From Pseudomonadota bacterium (GTDB lineage Bacteria; Pseudomonadota; Gammaproteobacteria; Burkholderiales; UBA9220): a stretch of DNA of 63,199 nucleotides. Positions 18,060 through 26,938 of this stretch are shown piece by piece (positions within the stretch are counted from its first letter, which is position 1; each line of letters starts with the position of its first letter). Made by a program: the position numbers and the translations under genes. The stretch lies in contig JAJZVC010000013.1 of the NCBI GenBank assembly GCA_021845865.1, positions 1-63,199 on the forward strand, given 5' to 3'. The notes below the pieces were generated by a model. That model searched no databases and was not told the DNA's origin. It worked only from the letters and a program-made list of their open reading frames with translations.

Positions 18060-18263
18060 TTAGATCGGGCGAATGTTCGCCGCCTGCTTGCCCTTGGGGC
18101 CGGTGGTGATTTCGAACTCCACCTTCTGGTTTTCAGCCAGGGACTTGAAGCCCGAGGACTGGATGGCGGAGAAATGGGCGAACAGATCTTCGCCGCCGCC
18201 ATCGGGGGTGATAAAGCCAAAACCTTTGGAGTCATTGAACCACTTAACAGTACCAGTTGCCAT
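18060..18263 (-). CDS. csp: Cold-shock protein (CspA/CspE family RNA chaperone)
   Basis: This 67-residue single cold-shock domain melts RNA secondary structure. Both RNA-binding motifs are present: KGFGFITP (RNP1) and DLFAHFSAI (RNP2). Length and sequence fit the CspA/CspE group, but the paralogue cannot be named. The mRNA appears to have a long leader, since there is no other gene upstream for over 500 bp, and long leaders often give cold induction in this family. The gene ends at a strong intrinsic terminator. Confidence 0.93.
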   Translation of the reverse strand: MATGTVKWFNDSKGFGFITPDGGGEDLFAHFSAIQSSGFKSLAENQKVEFEITTGPKGKQAANIRPI

Positions 18264-18524
18264 GTTTAAACGTCCTTAAAAAATATGAAGAAATCGGGCC
18301 GTGGCCCTGGCAGACGAGAATCAAGACGAAGAAGCTGACGAACTGGGTACCGATTTGATGGGGTACGGCGTAACGTAACTAATAGCCGACTACATAACTT
18401 GAAAATGCTGCTGGAGGGCAGTATGGGGGTATGGGGGGAATAAAGCAAACTTTATTTTCGGGCTTGGGGGTTGGTCGCGCTTCGCGCGGGGTGGGTTGGC
18501 TGCTCGGCTGCGTTTGACGGCGGT

Positions 18525-18630
18525 CCCTCACCCGCGCTGACGCGCACCCTCTCCCGAGGGGAGAGGGTTTCTGTGCGGCGGAGTGGGGTTGTTCCCCTCT
18601 CCCGCCGGGAGAGGGGCTTAGGGGTGAGGG
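18525..18630. repeat. REP-like composite palindrome
   Basis: The ends CCCTCACCC and GGGTGAGGG are inverted copies. Between them lie two further CCCTCTCCC/GGGAGAGGG hairpins. This nested layout is a common dispersed intergenic repeat of GC-rich proteobacteria. It lies between two genes read in the same direction. Only one copy is in the window. Confidence 0.65.
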
Positions 18631-18742
18631 ACTGAGGTAGCTATGGGCAGGGAGGTTGGATTTGCGACGATTTTGAAGCACCTCCCCTCTGAGCCGCCGA
18701 GGATTTGCGCCCCCCGCCCTAAATCATCCGCGCGAAGCGCAC

Positions 18743-18784
18743 AAAAACCAAAGGGCGCAATAGCCACCGACCATTGCGCCCTTT
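18743..18784 (-). terminator. Intrinsic terminator of the pyruvate dehydrogenase operon
   Basis: On the minus strand a perfect 12-bp stem (AAAGGGCGCAAT / ATTGCGCCCTTT) with an 11-nt loop is followed by GG and five T. It starts 27 bp after the lpdA stop codon. Confidence 0.9.
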
Positions 18785-18810
18785 GAAGGCCAAGAACAAA
18801 TAACGAAAAG

Positions 18811-20556
18811 CTACCGCTTCTTCGGCAACATATCCGTAATCGTCCCCTCCACCAACTCCGCCGCGAAACACAACGTCTCCGACAAGGTCGGATGCGGATG
18901 AATCGTCAGCCCCAGATCGGTGGCATCCGCCCCCATCTCCAGGGCCAGCACCGCCTCGGCGATCAGCTCCCCGGCGTGGGGGCCGGTGATGCCGGCGCCG
19001 AGCACTCGGCGGGTTTCCTTGTCCACGATCAGCTTGGTCACGCCGTAGTCCGCGTTCAGGGACAGGGCGCGGCCGCTGGCGGCCCAGGGGAAGTTGGCTT
19101 TATCAAAGGCGATGCCCTGCTTCTTGGCTTCGGTCTCGGTGAGGCCCATCCAGGCGATTTCCGGGTCGGTGTAGGCCACGGAGGGGATGGTCTGGGCGTC
19201 GAACGCCGCCTTGTGGCCGCAGATCACCTCCGCCGCCACCTTGCCCTCGTGCACCGCCTTGTGGGCCAGCATGGGCTGGCCGACGATGTCGCCGATGGCG
19301 AAGATGTGGGGGACGTTGGTGCGCTGCTGCTTGTCCACGGGGATGAAGCCCTGCTCGGTGACCTGTACCCCGGCGTGTTCGGCGCCGATGAGCTTGCCGT
19401 TGGGGCGGCGGCCCACGGCCACCAGCACCTTGTCGAAGACCTGGGGTTTGGGGGCGTTGTCGCCTTTATCCCCTTCAGGGGATTCGAAGGTGACGTGGAT
19501 GCCGTCCTTCTTGGCCTCGGCCTTGACCACCTTGGTCTTGAGGAGGATGGCCTGGTAGCGTTTCTCGATGCGCTTGTGGAGGGGCTTCACCAGGTCCGGG
19601 TCGGCGCCGGGGATGAGCTGGTCGCCCAGTTCCACCACGGTGATTTGGGTCCCCAGGGCGGAGTAGACGGTGGCCATTTCCAGGCCGATGATGCCGCCGC
19701 CGATGACCAGCATGGACTTGGGCACGTCGGCCAGGGCCAGGGCGCCGGTGGAGTCGATGACGCGCGGGTCCTCGGGGAAGCCGGGGAGCTTCACCGCCTG
19801 GGAGCCGGCGGCGATGATGGCGTGGTCGAACACCACCATCTTCTCGCCCTCGGCGGTGTCCACTTTCAGGTGGTGGGGGGCGGCGAAGCTGCCCCGGCCG
19901 CGGATGACGGTGACGCCCCGCTGCTTGGCGAGTTGGGCCAGGCCGCCGGTGAGCTTGCCGACGACGCTTTCCTTCCAACTGCGAATCTTGTCTATGTCCA
20001 CCTTGGGCTTGCCGAAGGAAACGCCGTGGTGGGCCATGTCCGCGGCCTCGGTGATGGTCTTGGCGACGTGGAGCAGGGCCTTGGAGGGGATGCAGCCGAC
20101 GTTGAGGCATACCCCGCCGAGGGTGGCGTGGTATTCCACCAGCACCACCTTCTTGCCCAGGTCGGCGGCGCGGAAGGCGGCGGTGTAGCCGCCGGGGCCG
20201 GCGCCGAGGACCAGGACTTCGGCGTGGATTTCGTGGCCGTTGGCAGCCGGGGCGGCGGCGGGGGCCGGCGCTTCGGGGGCCGGTTGGGCGGGCGCAGGCG
20301 CGGCTTCCGCCGCATCGCCCGCTTCCAGGGTCAGAATCACGCTGCCCTGGGACACCTTGTCGCCCACCTTGACCTTGACGGACTTGACCGTGCCGGCGTG
20401 GGAGGCGGGCACGTCCATGGTGGCCTTGTCGGACTCCAGCACCAGCAGGGTGTCGTCCACGTTGATGCTGTCGCCTGGTTTGACCGGGATTTCGATGATC
20501 TCGACGTCCTTGAAGTTGCCGATGTCGGGAACGGTGATTTCGATCAGCTTGCTCAT
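18811..20556 (-). CDS. lpdA: Dihydrolipoyl dehydrogenase (E3) with N-terminal lipoyl domain
   Basis: This 581-residue flavoenzyme reoxidises dihydrolipoamide on E2, passing electrons to NAD+. An extra lipoyl domain (1-80, lipoyl-lysine Lys44 in ESDKATMDVP) is joined by an Ala/Pro linker (about 82-107) to the flavoprotein. The FAD motif is VLGAGPGGYTAA, the redox disulphide is Cys150/Cys155 (GGVCLNVGCIPSK), and the C-terminal HPHPTLSE catalytic His motif is present. It is the last gene of the pdh operon, 13 bp after hepT, which itself interrupts the usual aceF-lpdA junction. A terminator follows. Confidence 0.95.
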   Translation of the reverse strand: MSKLIEITVPDIGNFKDVEIIEIPVKPGDSINVDDTLLVLESDKATMDVPASHAGTVKSVKVKVGDKVSQGSVILTLEAGDAAEAAPAPAQPAPEAPAPAAAPAANGHEIHAEVLVLGAGPGGYTAAFRAADLGKKVVLVEYHATLGGVCLNVGCIPSKALLHVAKTITEAADMAHHGVSFGKPKVDIDKIRSWKESVVGKLTGGLAQLAKQRGVTVIRGRGSFAAPHHLKVDTAEGEKMVVFDHAIIAAGSQAVKLPGFPEDPRVIDSTGALALADVPKSMLVIGGGIIGLEMATVYSALGTQITVVELGDQLIPGADPDLVKPLHKRIEKRYQAILLKTKVVKAEAKKDGIHVTFESPEGDKGDNAPKPQVFDKVLVAVGRRPNGKLIGAEHAGVQVTEQGFIPVDKQQRTNVPHIFAIGDIVGQPMLAHKAVHEGKVAAEVICGHKAAFDAQTIPSVAYTDPEIAWMGLTETEAKKQGIAFDKANFPWAASGRALSLNADYGVTKLIVDKETRRVLGAGITGPHAGELIAEAVLALEMGADATDLGLTIHPHPTLSETLCFAAELVEGTITDMLPKKR

Positions 20557-20569
20557 GATATGTCCTGAA

Positions 20570-20905
20570 TTATTCGTTCTTGAGGATCGCGTCGAGGGCG
20601 GCGGTCAAGGGCGGGAGGTCGTCGGTGACGGTGTCCCATACACGGTCCAGGTCCACGTCGAAATAGGCATGGATCAGGCGGTTGCGCATGCCGACGATAT
20701 CCTGCCAGGGAATGTCGGGGTATTGTGCCCGTAATTCGGGGCCGAGCTTGCTTGCGGCCTCGCCGACGATTTCAATGGATTTGACCAGCGCCAGGGTTAG
20801 CATCCGGTTGGTATTTAGATCGGAACGGCCATGTGCCTTGGCGAAATCCATGGCCTCTTTTGCCGCGTCCAGCATGTGTTGGAGACGAATGCGGTCACTC
20901 TTCAT
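20570..20905 (-). CDS. hepT: HepT-like HEPN toxin (RNase or target of AMPylation)
   Basis: This 111-residue, all-helical HEPN protein has the diagnostic RX4HXY motif (Arg74, His79, Tyr81 in RNRLIHAY). In characterised MntA/HepT pairs, HepT is the toxin and the Tyr of this motif is AMPylated by the partner. I chose the ATG at 20905 ([11 protein letters not shown]) because it gives the usual HEPN length and overlaps the mntA stop by 11 bp. Upstream in-frame ATGs fall inside mntA. It is followed after 13 bp by lpdA. Confidence 0.87.
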   Translation of the reverse strand: MKSDRIRLQHMLDAAKEAMDFAKAHGRSDLNTNRMLTLALVKSIEIVGEAASKLGPELRAQYPDIPWQDIVGMRNRLIHAYFDVDLDRVWDTVTDDLPPLTAALDAILKNE

Positions 20906-21191
20906 ACTGGACCTCGGCATGGGCGAGGACTTCGTCCCGGAAGTAGCGGCTGAGGTCTGCCGGCGTGCGCAGGTCAACCTTGCGCTGGACCAGGTTCGAG
21001 AGTTCCCTTTCCATGCCGGCCAGCCGGATCAGGCCGACCCGCTCGCCGGGAGCGAACTCCACCAGCACGTCCACGTCGCTGTCAGGGCGGAAATCGTCGC
21101 GCAGCACCGAACCGAACAGCGCCAGCCGCCGGATGTGGTGGCGGTGGCAGAAGTCGGCGACTTTTTCCTTCGGCAGCGTCAAGTTGGGCAT
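20895..21191 (-). CDS. mntA: MntA-like minimal nucleotidyltransferase antitoxin
   Basis: This 98-residue DNA-polymerase-beta-fold nucleotidyltransferase has the GSX10DXD motif fully intact (Gly27-Ser28, Asp39, Asp41), and a third acidic position is likely at KVDLRT. MntA proteins neutralise HepT by transferring AMP to it. The gene order antitoxin-toxin and the 11-bp overlap with hepT are typical. It starts 47 bp after the aceF stop codon, on the same strand as the pdh genes, with a short GAGG site close to the ATG. No transposase or phage gene is nearby. Confidence 0.87.
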   Translation of the reverse strand: MPNLTLPKEKVADFCHRHHIRRLALFGSVLRDDFRPDSDVDVLVEFAPGERVGLIRLAGMERELSNLVQRKVDLRTPADLSRYFRDEVLAHAEVQYEE

Positions 21192-21238
21192 GGCCTCAAT
21201 ATCCGGCTAGGGCAAGGGGGTATTGTCCCGCGCTTCGG

Positions 21239-22525
21239 CTAGAGCAACAACCGCCGCACGTCCGCCAACAGCGTTCCCAGCAGGGTGGTGAAGCGGGCGC
21301 CCTGGGCGCCGTCGATTACCCGGTGGTCGTAGGACAGGGACAAGGGCAGCATCAGGCGCGGGGCGAATTCCTTGCCGTTCCACACCGGTTTCAGGGACGA
21401 GCGGGAAACGCCGAGGATGGCCACCTCCGGCGAGTTGAGGATGGGCGTGAAGTAGGTGCCGCCGATGCCCCCCAGGCTGGAGATGGTGAAGCAGCCGCCC
21501 TGCATGTCGGCGGGGCCGAGCTTGCGGTCCCGGGCCTTGGCGGAGAGGGCGATCAGCTCCTTGGAGATCTCCAGCACGCTCTTCTTGTCGGCGTCGCGCA
21601 CCACGGGCACCACCAGGCCGTCCGGGGTGTCCACGGCGAAGCCGATGTGGAAGTACTGCTTGAGAATCAGGCTTTCCCCGTCCGGCGACAGGGAGCTGTT
21701 GAAGGTCGGGTAGGCTTTCAGGGCCGCCACCACCGCCTTCATCAGGAAGGGCAGCAGGGTGAGCTTGGCGCCCTGCTTTTCGGCCTCGGCCTGCATGGTC
21801 TTGCGGAAGGCTTCCAGGTCGGTGATGTCGCTCTCGTCGAACTGGGTGACATGGGGCGCGGCGACCCAGTTGCGGTGCAGGGCGGGGCCGGAAATCTTCT
21901 TGATCTTGGGCAGGGCCTGGGTTTCCACCGGGCCGAACTGGGCGAAGTCCACCGCCGGCATTTCCGGCAGGTTGAGGCCGAGGCCGCCGGCCATGCCGCC
22001 GCGGGGCTTGGCCAGGGCGTTCTTGACGAAGGCCTGGACGTCCTCCTTGAGGATGCGGCGCTTGGGGCCGGAGCCGTTGACCAGGGAGAGGTCCACGCCC
22101 AGCTCCCGGGCGAAGGCGCGCACCGACGGGCTGGCATGGGGCTTGGTGCCGGCGGGGCCGGCGGAAGCCGCCAGCTCGGCGGTGGGGGAGGGGCGGAAGG
22201 CCGGCTGGGGCGCGGGCTGCGGCGCCGGAGCGGCGGCCTGAGCCGGGGCGGGCGCGGCCTTGGGGGCCGGCGCCGGGGCTTCCTCGCTCGCTTCCAGGGT
22301 CAGGATCAGGCTGCCCTCGGAGACCTTGTCGCCCACCTTGACCTTGATGGCCTTGACCGTGCCGCCGCAGGAGGCGGGCACGTCCATGGTGGCCTTGTCG
22401 GACTCCAGCACCAGCAGGGTGTCGTCCGCGCGGATGGTATCGCCGGCCTTGACCGGGATTTCGATGATCTCGACGTCCTTGAAATTGCCGATGTCGGGGA
22501 CGCGGATTTCCTTGATGTTCGCCAT
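21239..22525 (-). CDS. aceF: Dihydrolipoyllysine-residue acetyltransferase (E2 of pyruvate dehydrogenase)
   Basis: This 428-residue E2 core subunit moves the acetyl group from E1 to CoA. It has a single lipoyl domain (1-80, Lys44 in ESDKATMDVP), an Ala/Pro linker, a peripheral-subunit-binding domain (about 130-170, SPSVRAFARELGVDL) and the catalytic acyltransferase domain ending with the HxxxD motif in YDHRVIDGAQG. Many proteobacterial E2p proteins have two or three lipoyl domains, so this is the short form. It starts 13 bp after aceE ends. The lipoyl domain is strikingly similar to that of lpdA. Confidence 0.95.
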   Translation of the reverse strand: MANIKEIRVPDIGNFKDVEIIEIPVKAGDTIRADDTLLVLESDKATMDVPASCGGTVKAIKVKVGDKVSEGSLILTLEASEEAPAPAPKAAPAPAQAAAPAPQPAPQPAFRPSPTAELAASAGPAGTKPHASPSVRAFARELGVDLSLVNGSGPKRRILKEDVQAFVKNALAKPRGGMAGGLGLNLPEMPAVDFAQFGPVETQALPKIKKISGPALHRNWVAAPHVTQFDESDITDLEAFRKTMQAEAEKQGAKLTLLPFLMKAVVAALKAYPTFNSSLSPDGESLILKQYFHIGFAVDTPDGLVVPVVRDADKKSVLEISKELIALSAKARDRKLGPADMQGGCFTISSLGGIGGTYFTPILNSPEVAILGVSRSSLKPVWNGKEFAPRLMLPLSLSYDHRVIDGAQGARFTTLLGTLLADVRRLLL

Positions 22526-22538
22526 GTCGTCCCTCCCC

Positions 22539-25196
22539 TTAGGCCGTCAGCGGGTTGGGTTTGTCGGCGTCGATGCCGTACTGCTTGATGGCCTCGGCCA
22601 CCTTGGCGGCGGGAAGCAGGCCATCGTCGGCCAGGGCCTTGAGGGCGGCCACGGCGACGTAATGGCGGTCCACCTCGAAGAAGCGGCGCAGGGCTTCCCG
22701 GCTGTCGGAGCGGCCGAAGCCGTCGGTGCCCAGGGTGACGTAGCGGCCCGGCACCCATTCGCGGATCTGGTCGGCGTAGGCCTTGATATAGTCGGTGGAG
22801 GCAATGACCGGGCCGGCGCGGCCCTTGAGGCATTTCTCCACGTAGCTTTCCTTGGCCTTGGCGGTGGGGTGCAGCAGGTTGTGGCGGCGCGCGTCGAGGC
22901 CGTCGCGGCGCAGCTCGTTGTAGCTGGTGACGCTCCACACGTCGGCATCGACGCCGAAGTCGGCCTTCAGCAGGTCGGCGGCGGCCAGCACTTCCCGCAG
23001 GATGGTGCCGGAGCCCATCAGCTGGACCTTGAGCTTGGCTTTCGCATCGCCCTTCCTCAGCAGGTACATGCCCTTGAGGATGCCTTCCTCGGCGCCCTTG
23101 GGCATGGGGGGGTGGACGTAGTTCTCGTTCATCACCGTGAGGTAGTAGAACACGTCTTCCTGTTCCTCCACCATGCGGCGCAGGCCGTCCTGGACGATGA
23201 CCGCCAGCTCGTAGGCGTAGGTGGGGTCGTAGGCCACGCAGTTGGGGATGGTGGCCGCCATCAGGTGGCTGTGGCCGTCCTCATGCTGCAGGCCCTCGCC
23301 GTTCAGCGTGGTGCGGCCGGCGGTGCCGCCGAGGAGGAAGCCCCGGGCGCGGGAGTCGCCAGCGGCCCAGGCCAGGTCGCCGATGCGCTGGAAGCCGAAC
23401 ATGGAGTAGTAAATGTAGAACGGAATCATCGGCACGCCGTGGGTGCTGTAGCTGGTGGCGGCGGCGAGCCAGGACGCCATGGCGCCGGCTTCGTTGATGC
23501 CTTCCTCCAGAATCTGGCCGTTCTGGGATTCGCGGTAGTAGGCCACCTGGTCGGCGTCCTGGGGCACGTAGAGCTGGCCCTGGGAGGAGTAGATGCCGAG
23601 CTGGCGGAACATGCCTTCCATGCCGAAGGTGCGGGCCTCGTCGGGGACGATGGGCACCACGTGCTTGCCGATCACCTTGTCCTTCACCAGGGTGGAGAGG
23701 ATGCGGACGAAGGCCATGGTGGTGGAGATTTCCCGTTCGCCGGTGCCGTGGAGCTGGGCGTCGAAGTCGGCCAGCTTGGGCACCGCCAGCTTCGCCGCCT
23801 TGGGGCGGCGGGCGGGCAGGTAGCCGCCCAGGGTCTTGCGGCGTTCCTGGAGATACTGCATTTCCGGGCTGTCGGGAGCCGGCTTGTAGTAGGGAACGTC
23901 GTGGAGCTTGTCGTCGGCCACCGGGATGTTGAAGCGGTCGCGGAAGGCCTTGAGGGCCGCGTCGGACATCTTCTTCGCCTGGTGGGTGGGGTTCTGGGAT
24001 TCGCCGGATTCGCCCATGCCGTAGCCCTTCACCGTCTTGGCCAGGATCACCGTCGGCTGGCCGGTATGGCGCATGGCGGCGGCGTAGGCGGCGTAAATCT
24101 TGGACGGGTCGTGGCCGCCCCGGTTGAGGCGCCAGATGTCGTCGTCGGACATGTTGGCCACCAGCTCCAAGAGCTCCGGGTACTTGCCGAAGAAGTGCTG
24201 GCGCACGTAGGCGCCGTCCTTGGACTTGTAGTTCTGGTAGTCGCCGTCCACGCACTCTTCCATGCGCTGACGCAGCAGGCCGGTCTTGTCGGCGGCCAGC
24301 AGGGGGTCCCAGTAGCGGCCCCACACCACCTTGATCACGTTCCAGCCGGCGCCGCGGAACACGCCTTCCAGTTCCTGGATGATCTTGCCGTTGCCCCGCA
24401 CCGGGCCGTCCAGCCGCTGCAGGTTGCAGTTGATGACGAACACCAGGTTGTCGAGCTTCTCCCGGCCCGCCAGGGAAATGGCGCCGAGGGATTCCGGCTC
24501 GTCGGTCTCGCCGTCGCCGAGGAAGGCCCACACCTTGCGCTGGCTGTTGTCGGTGATGCCCCGGTCGGTGAGGTACTTCATGAAGCGGGCCTGGTAGATG
24601 GCCTGCAGGGGGCCGAGGCCCATGGACACGGTGGGGAACTGCCAGAAATCAGGCATCAGCCAGGGGTGCGGGTAGGACGAGAGGCCCTTGCCTCCCACCT
24701 CCTGGCGGAAGTTTTCCATCTGCTCTTCGCTAATGCGGCCTTCAAGGAAGGCGCGGGCGTAGATGCCGGGAGCGGAATGGCCCTGGATGTAGAGCAGGTC
24801 GCCGCCGCTGGGGTCGGACGCGCCGCGGAAAAAGTGGTTGAAGCCCACGTCGTACAGGGTGGCGGCGGAGGCGAAGCTGGCGATGTGGCCGCCCACGCCG
24901 GGAGCCTTCACGTTGGCGCGCATCACCATGGCGATGGCGTTCCAGCGGATGATGGCGCGGATGCGGCGCTCCATGGCCTGGTCGCCGGGAACGTGTTCCT
25001 CCTGGCTGACCGGGATGGTGTTGAGATAGGCGGTAGTGGCCGAATAGGGTAGGTAGGCGCCGGAACGGCGGGCCTTGTCGATCAGCTTTTCCAACAGGTA
25101 GTGGGCCCGTTCGGCGCCTTCCAGCTCGAGCACCGATTCCAGGGCGTCGAGCCACTCCTGGGTTTCCTGCGGATCCATGTCCGGGATATTCGACAT
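22539..25196 (-). CDS. aceE: Pyruvate dehydrogenase E1 component (homodimeric type)
   Basis: 885 residues, matching the about 887 of homodimeric E1 from enterobacteria. It decarboxylates pyruvate with thiamine diphosphate and acetylates the lipoyl group of E2. The ThDP-binding motif begins at GDGETDEPE and ends near NCNLQRLDGP. The start is the ATG at 25196 (MSNIPDMDPQ), with a GGAGGT site 10 bp upstream; the longer open frame before it is leader. It is the first gene of the operon aceE-aceF-mntA-hepT-lpdA. A palindromic candidate operator lies about 210 bp upstream. Confidence 0.96.
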   Translation of the reverse strand: MSNIPDMDPQETQEWLDALESVLELEGAERAHYLLEKLIDKARRSGAYLPYSATTAYLNTIPVSQEEHVPGDQAMERRIRAIIRWNAIAMVMRANVKAPGVGGHIASFASAATLYDVGFNHFFRGASDPSGGDLLYIQGHSAPGIYARAFLEGRISEEQMENFRQEVGGKGLSSYPHPWLMPDFWQFPTVSMGLGPLQAIYQARFMKYLTDRGITDNSQRKVWAFLGDGETDEPESLGAISLAGREKLDNLVFVINCNLQRLDGPVRGNGKIIQELEGVFRGAGWNVIKVVWGRYWDPLLAADKTGLLRQRMEECVDGDYQNYKSKDGAYVRQHFFGKYPELLELVANMSDDDIWRLNRGGHDPSKIYAAYAAAMRHTGQPTVILAKTVKGYGMGESGESQNPTHQAKKMSDAALKAFRDRFNIPVADDKLHDVPYYKPAPDSPEMQYLQERRKTLGGYLPARRPKAAKLAVPKLADFDAQLHGTGEREISTTMAFVRILSTLVKDKVIGKHVVPIVPDEARTFGMEGMFRQLGIYSSQGQLYVPQDADQVAYYRESQNGQILEEGINEAGAMASWLAAATSYSTHGVPMIPFYIYYSMFGFQRIGDLAWAAGDSRARGFLLGGTAGRTTLNGEGLQHEDGHSHLMAATIPNCVAYDPTYAYELAVIVQDGLRRMVEEQEDVFYYLTVMNENYVHPPMPKGAEEGILKGMYLLRKGDAKAKLKVQLMGSGTILREVLAAADLLKADFGVDADVWSVTSYNELRRDGLDARRHNLLHPTAKAKESYVEKCLKGRAGPVIASTDYIKAYADQIREWVPGRYVTLGTDGFGRSDSREALRRFFEVDRHYVAVAALKALADDGLLPAAKVAEAIKQYGIDADKPNPLTA

Positions 25197-25393
25197 AAGT
25201 GTGTTACCTCCGGTAAGCAAGTCTTTCCGAATAAACGAAACCTGGCCTTTGCCGTCGCGGGCACGCGAAAGCGCCGCGGAGCCTCGGGGCCGCGCGCGGA
25301 GAGCGGGTGTTCGTGTCGTGTCCTGTTTGTGGGCGCCCTGTCGGCGCACCGGTGTTGCCTGTGTTTTTCTTGGCCGGATTCTGTCCAGCAACC

Positions 25394-25402
25394 TGCTATC
25401 AT
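25394..25402 (+). promoter_or_regulatory. Extended -10 element, possible promoter of the aminopeptidase gene
   Basis: TGCTATCAT has the TGn extension and a 5/6 match to TATAAT, 53 bp before the ATG. No convincing -35 is present. The presumed start point falls inside the palindrome at 25402-25427. Confidence 0.4.
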
Positions 25403-25427
25403 TGACCAACCGTACCGCTTTGGTCAA
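25402..25427. promoter_or_regulatory. Inverted repeat, candidate operator between aceE and pepA-like gene
   Basis: TTGACCAA and TTGGTCAA are perfect 8-bp inverted arms around a 10-bp spacer. On the minus strand the arm supplies a TTGACC -35-like box, with AATGAT 18 bp on, facing aceE. On the plus strand the repeat covers the presumed start point of the aminopeptidase gene. The half-site shares the GGT/ACC core of PdhR-type GntR sites, but the spacing differs, so the regulator is unknown. Confidence 0.45.
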
Positions 25428-25454
25428 GTTTCCCCCCGTTGAGAGACCCTTTTC

Positions 25455-26909
25455 ATGTTGCCTAAAATCTCGCAATTACAAGCTCTTATCTCCGAGGCTC
25501 AGGCTGCCGCCGCAGGCCATGTGCTGTTCCTGTTGCCCAAGTCGAAGACCCTGCCCGCCATGCCCTACAAGGATGTGGCGGCGGCCCGGCTCAAGCGCCG
25601 CGGCATGAAGGCCGAGGAGCTGGCCAAGTCCCCTCTCGCTGCCGATCTGCCCGGCGGCGGGCTGGCGGTGTGGGCGATGGTGGACGGGGAACAATCCCCC
25701 TTCGAGCGCCATGCCCTGGTGCGCAAGGCCCTCCAGGCCCTGACTGGCGAGCAGCCCCAGGAGATCGCCCTGGCCGTGTTCGGCGGCGAGGCCCAGCGCC
25801 GGCAACTGGCGGAGGACGCCGTGTACGTGGCCCTGCTCAACGCGCCCCTCTTGCCCCAGCGCAAGAGCAAGGACGAGCGCAAGGCCCTGAAGAAAATCAC
25901 TCTCCACGGCTGGAAGGCCGCCGACGGCTTCGCCGCCCAGCAGGCCCTGGCCGAGGGCAGTGCCCTGACCCGGGCGCTGACCCTGCTTCCCGCCAACGAA
26001 CTGACCCCCAAGGCCTACCGGGAGCGGGTGCGCCTGCTGGCCAAGGACAACGGCTGGGCGGTGGAGGAGTTCGACATGAAGAAGCTGCGCAAGCTGGGGG
26101 CCGGAGCCTTCGTCGCCGTGGCCCAGGGCAGCGGCGACGAGGAAGCCGCCATCGTGCGCCTGTCCTACCGGCCCAAGGGGGCGAAGAAGACCGTGGCCCT
26201 GGTGGGCAAGGGCATCTGCTTCGACACCGGCGGCCACAACCTCAAGCCCGCCCGCTACATGCACGGCATGCACGAGGACATGAACGGCTCGGCGGTGGCC
26301 CTGGGCATTCTCCTGGCGGCGACGCGGCTGAAGCTGCCCGTGGCCCTGGACGCCTGGCTGGCCCTGGCCCAGAACCACATCAGCCCCGCCGCCTACAAGC
26401 AGAACGACGTGGTCAAAGCCCTCAACGGCACCACCATCGAGATCGTCCACACCGACGCCGAGGGGCGCATGGTGCTGGCGGATACCCTGGCCCTGGCGGC
26501 CAAGGAGAAGCCGGCCGCCATCGTGGACTTCGCCACCCTCACCGGCAGCATGGCGGTGGCCCTGGGGGCGCGCTATTCCGGGGTGCTGTCGAATCGTGAG
26601 AATCTGGCCGCGGCGGCGGTGGCGGCGGGCAAGGCCGCCGGCGAGCGGGTGTGCGCTTTCCCCCTGGACGCCGACTACGAGGAGGCCCTGGAGAGCAAGA
26701 TCGCCGACATCAAGCAGTGCACCATGGATTCCGAGGCCGACCATATCCTGGCGGGGCGCTTCCTGCTGCGCTTCGTCAACGAGCTGCCCTGGCTCCACGT
26801 GGACCTTTCGGCCAGCCGCTGCGACGGCGGCCTGGGCGCGGTGGGGTCGGAGGTGACGGGTTTCGGCGTCGGCTTGGGGGTGGAACTGCTGCGTTCGTCT
26901 ATGATTTGA
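25455..26909 (+). CDS. M17-family leucyl aminopeptidase-like protein
   Basis: This 484-residue cytosolic zinc/manganese aminopeptidase would remove N-terminal residues from peptides. The metal and catalytic set of the family is present: Lys252 and Asp257 (GKGICFDTGG), Lys264, Asp275 (HEDMNG), and Asp334, Glu336 and Arg338 in HTDAEGRM. The usual signature is NTDAEGRL, so Asn is replaced by His here, as in a divergent PepA/PepB branch. The N-terminal domain differs from E. coli PepA. It is divergent from aceE and is followed after 29 bp by the pseudo-receiver/HATPase gene. Confidence 0.88.
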   Translation: MLPKISQLQALISEAQAAAAGHVLFLLPKSKTLPAMPYKDVAAARLKRRGMKAEELAKSPLAADLPGGGLAVWAMVDGEQSPFERHALVRKALQALTGEQPQEIALAVFGGEAQRRQLAEDAVYVALLNAPLLPQRKSKDERKALKKITLHGWKAADGFAAQQALAEGSALTRALTLLPANELTPKAYRERVRLLAKDNGWAVEEFDMKKLRKLGAGAFVAVAQGSGDEEAAIVRLSYRPKGAKKTVALVGKGICFDTGGHNLKPARYMHGMHEDMNGSAVALGILLAATRLKLPVALDAWLALAQNHISPAAYKQNDVVKALNGTTIEIVHTDAEGRMVLADTLALAAKEKPAAIVDFATLTGSMAVALGARYSGVLSNRENLAAAAVAAGKAAGERVCAFPLDADYEEALESKIADIKQCTMDSEADHILAGRFLLRFVNELPWLHVDLSASRCDGGLGAVGSEVTGFGVGLGVELLRSSMI

Positions 26910-26938
26910 GGGTCAGTTCGTTCCGGGGAGGAAAAAAC

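Larger units (their letters stand above)
18264..18810. other. 547-bp intergenic region between csp and lpdA
   Basis: No credible gene is present. From left to right it holds the probable csp leader and promoter region (minus strand, about 18264-18470; no confident -10/-35 seen), a GC-rich palindromic repeat (18525-18630), and the terminator of the pyruvate dehydrogenase operon (18743-18784). Confidence 0.6.
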
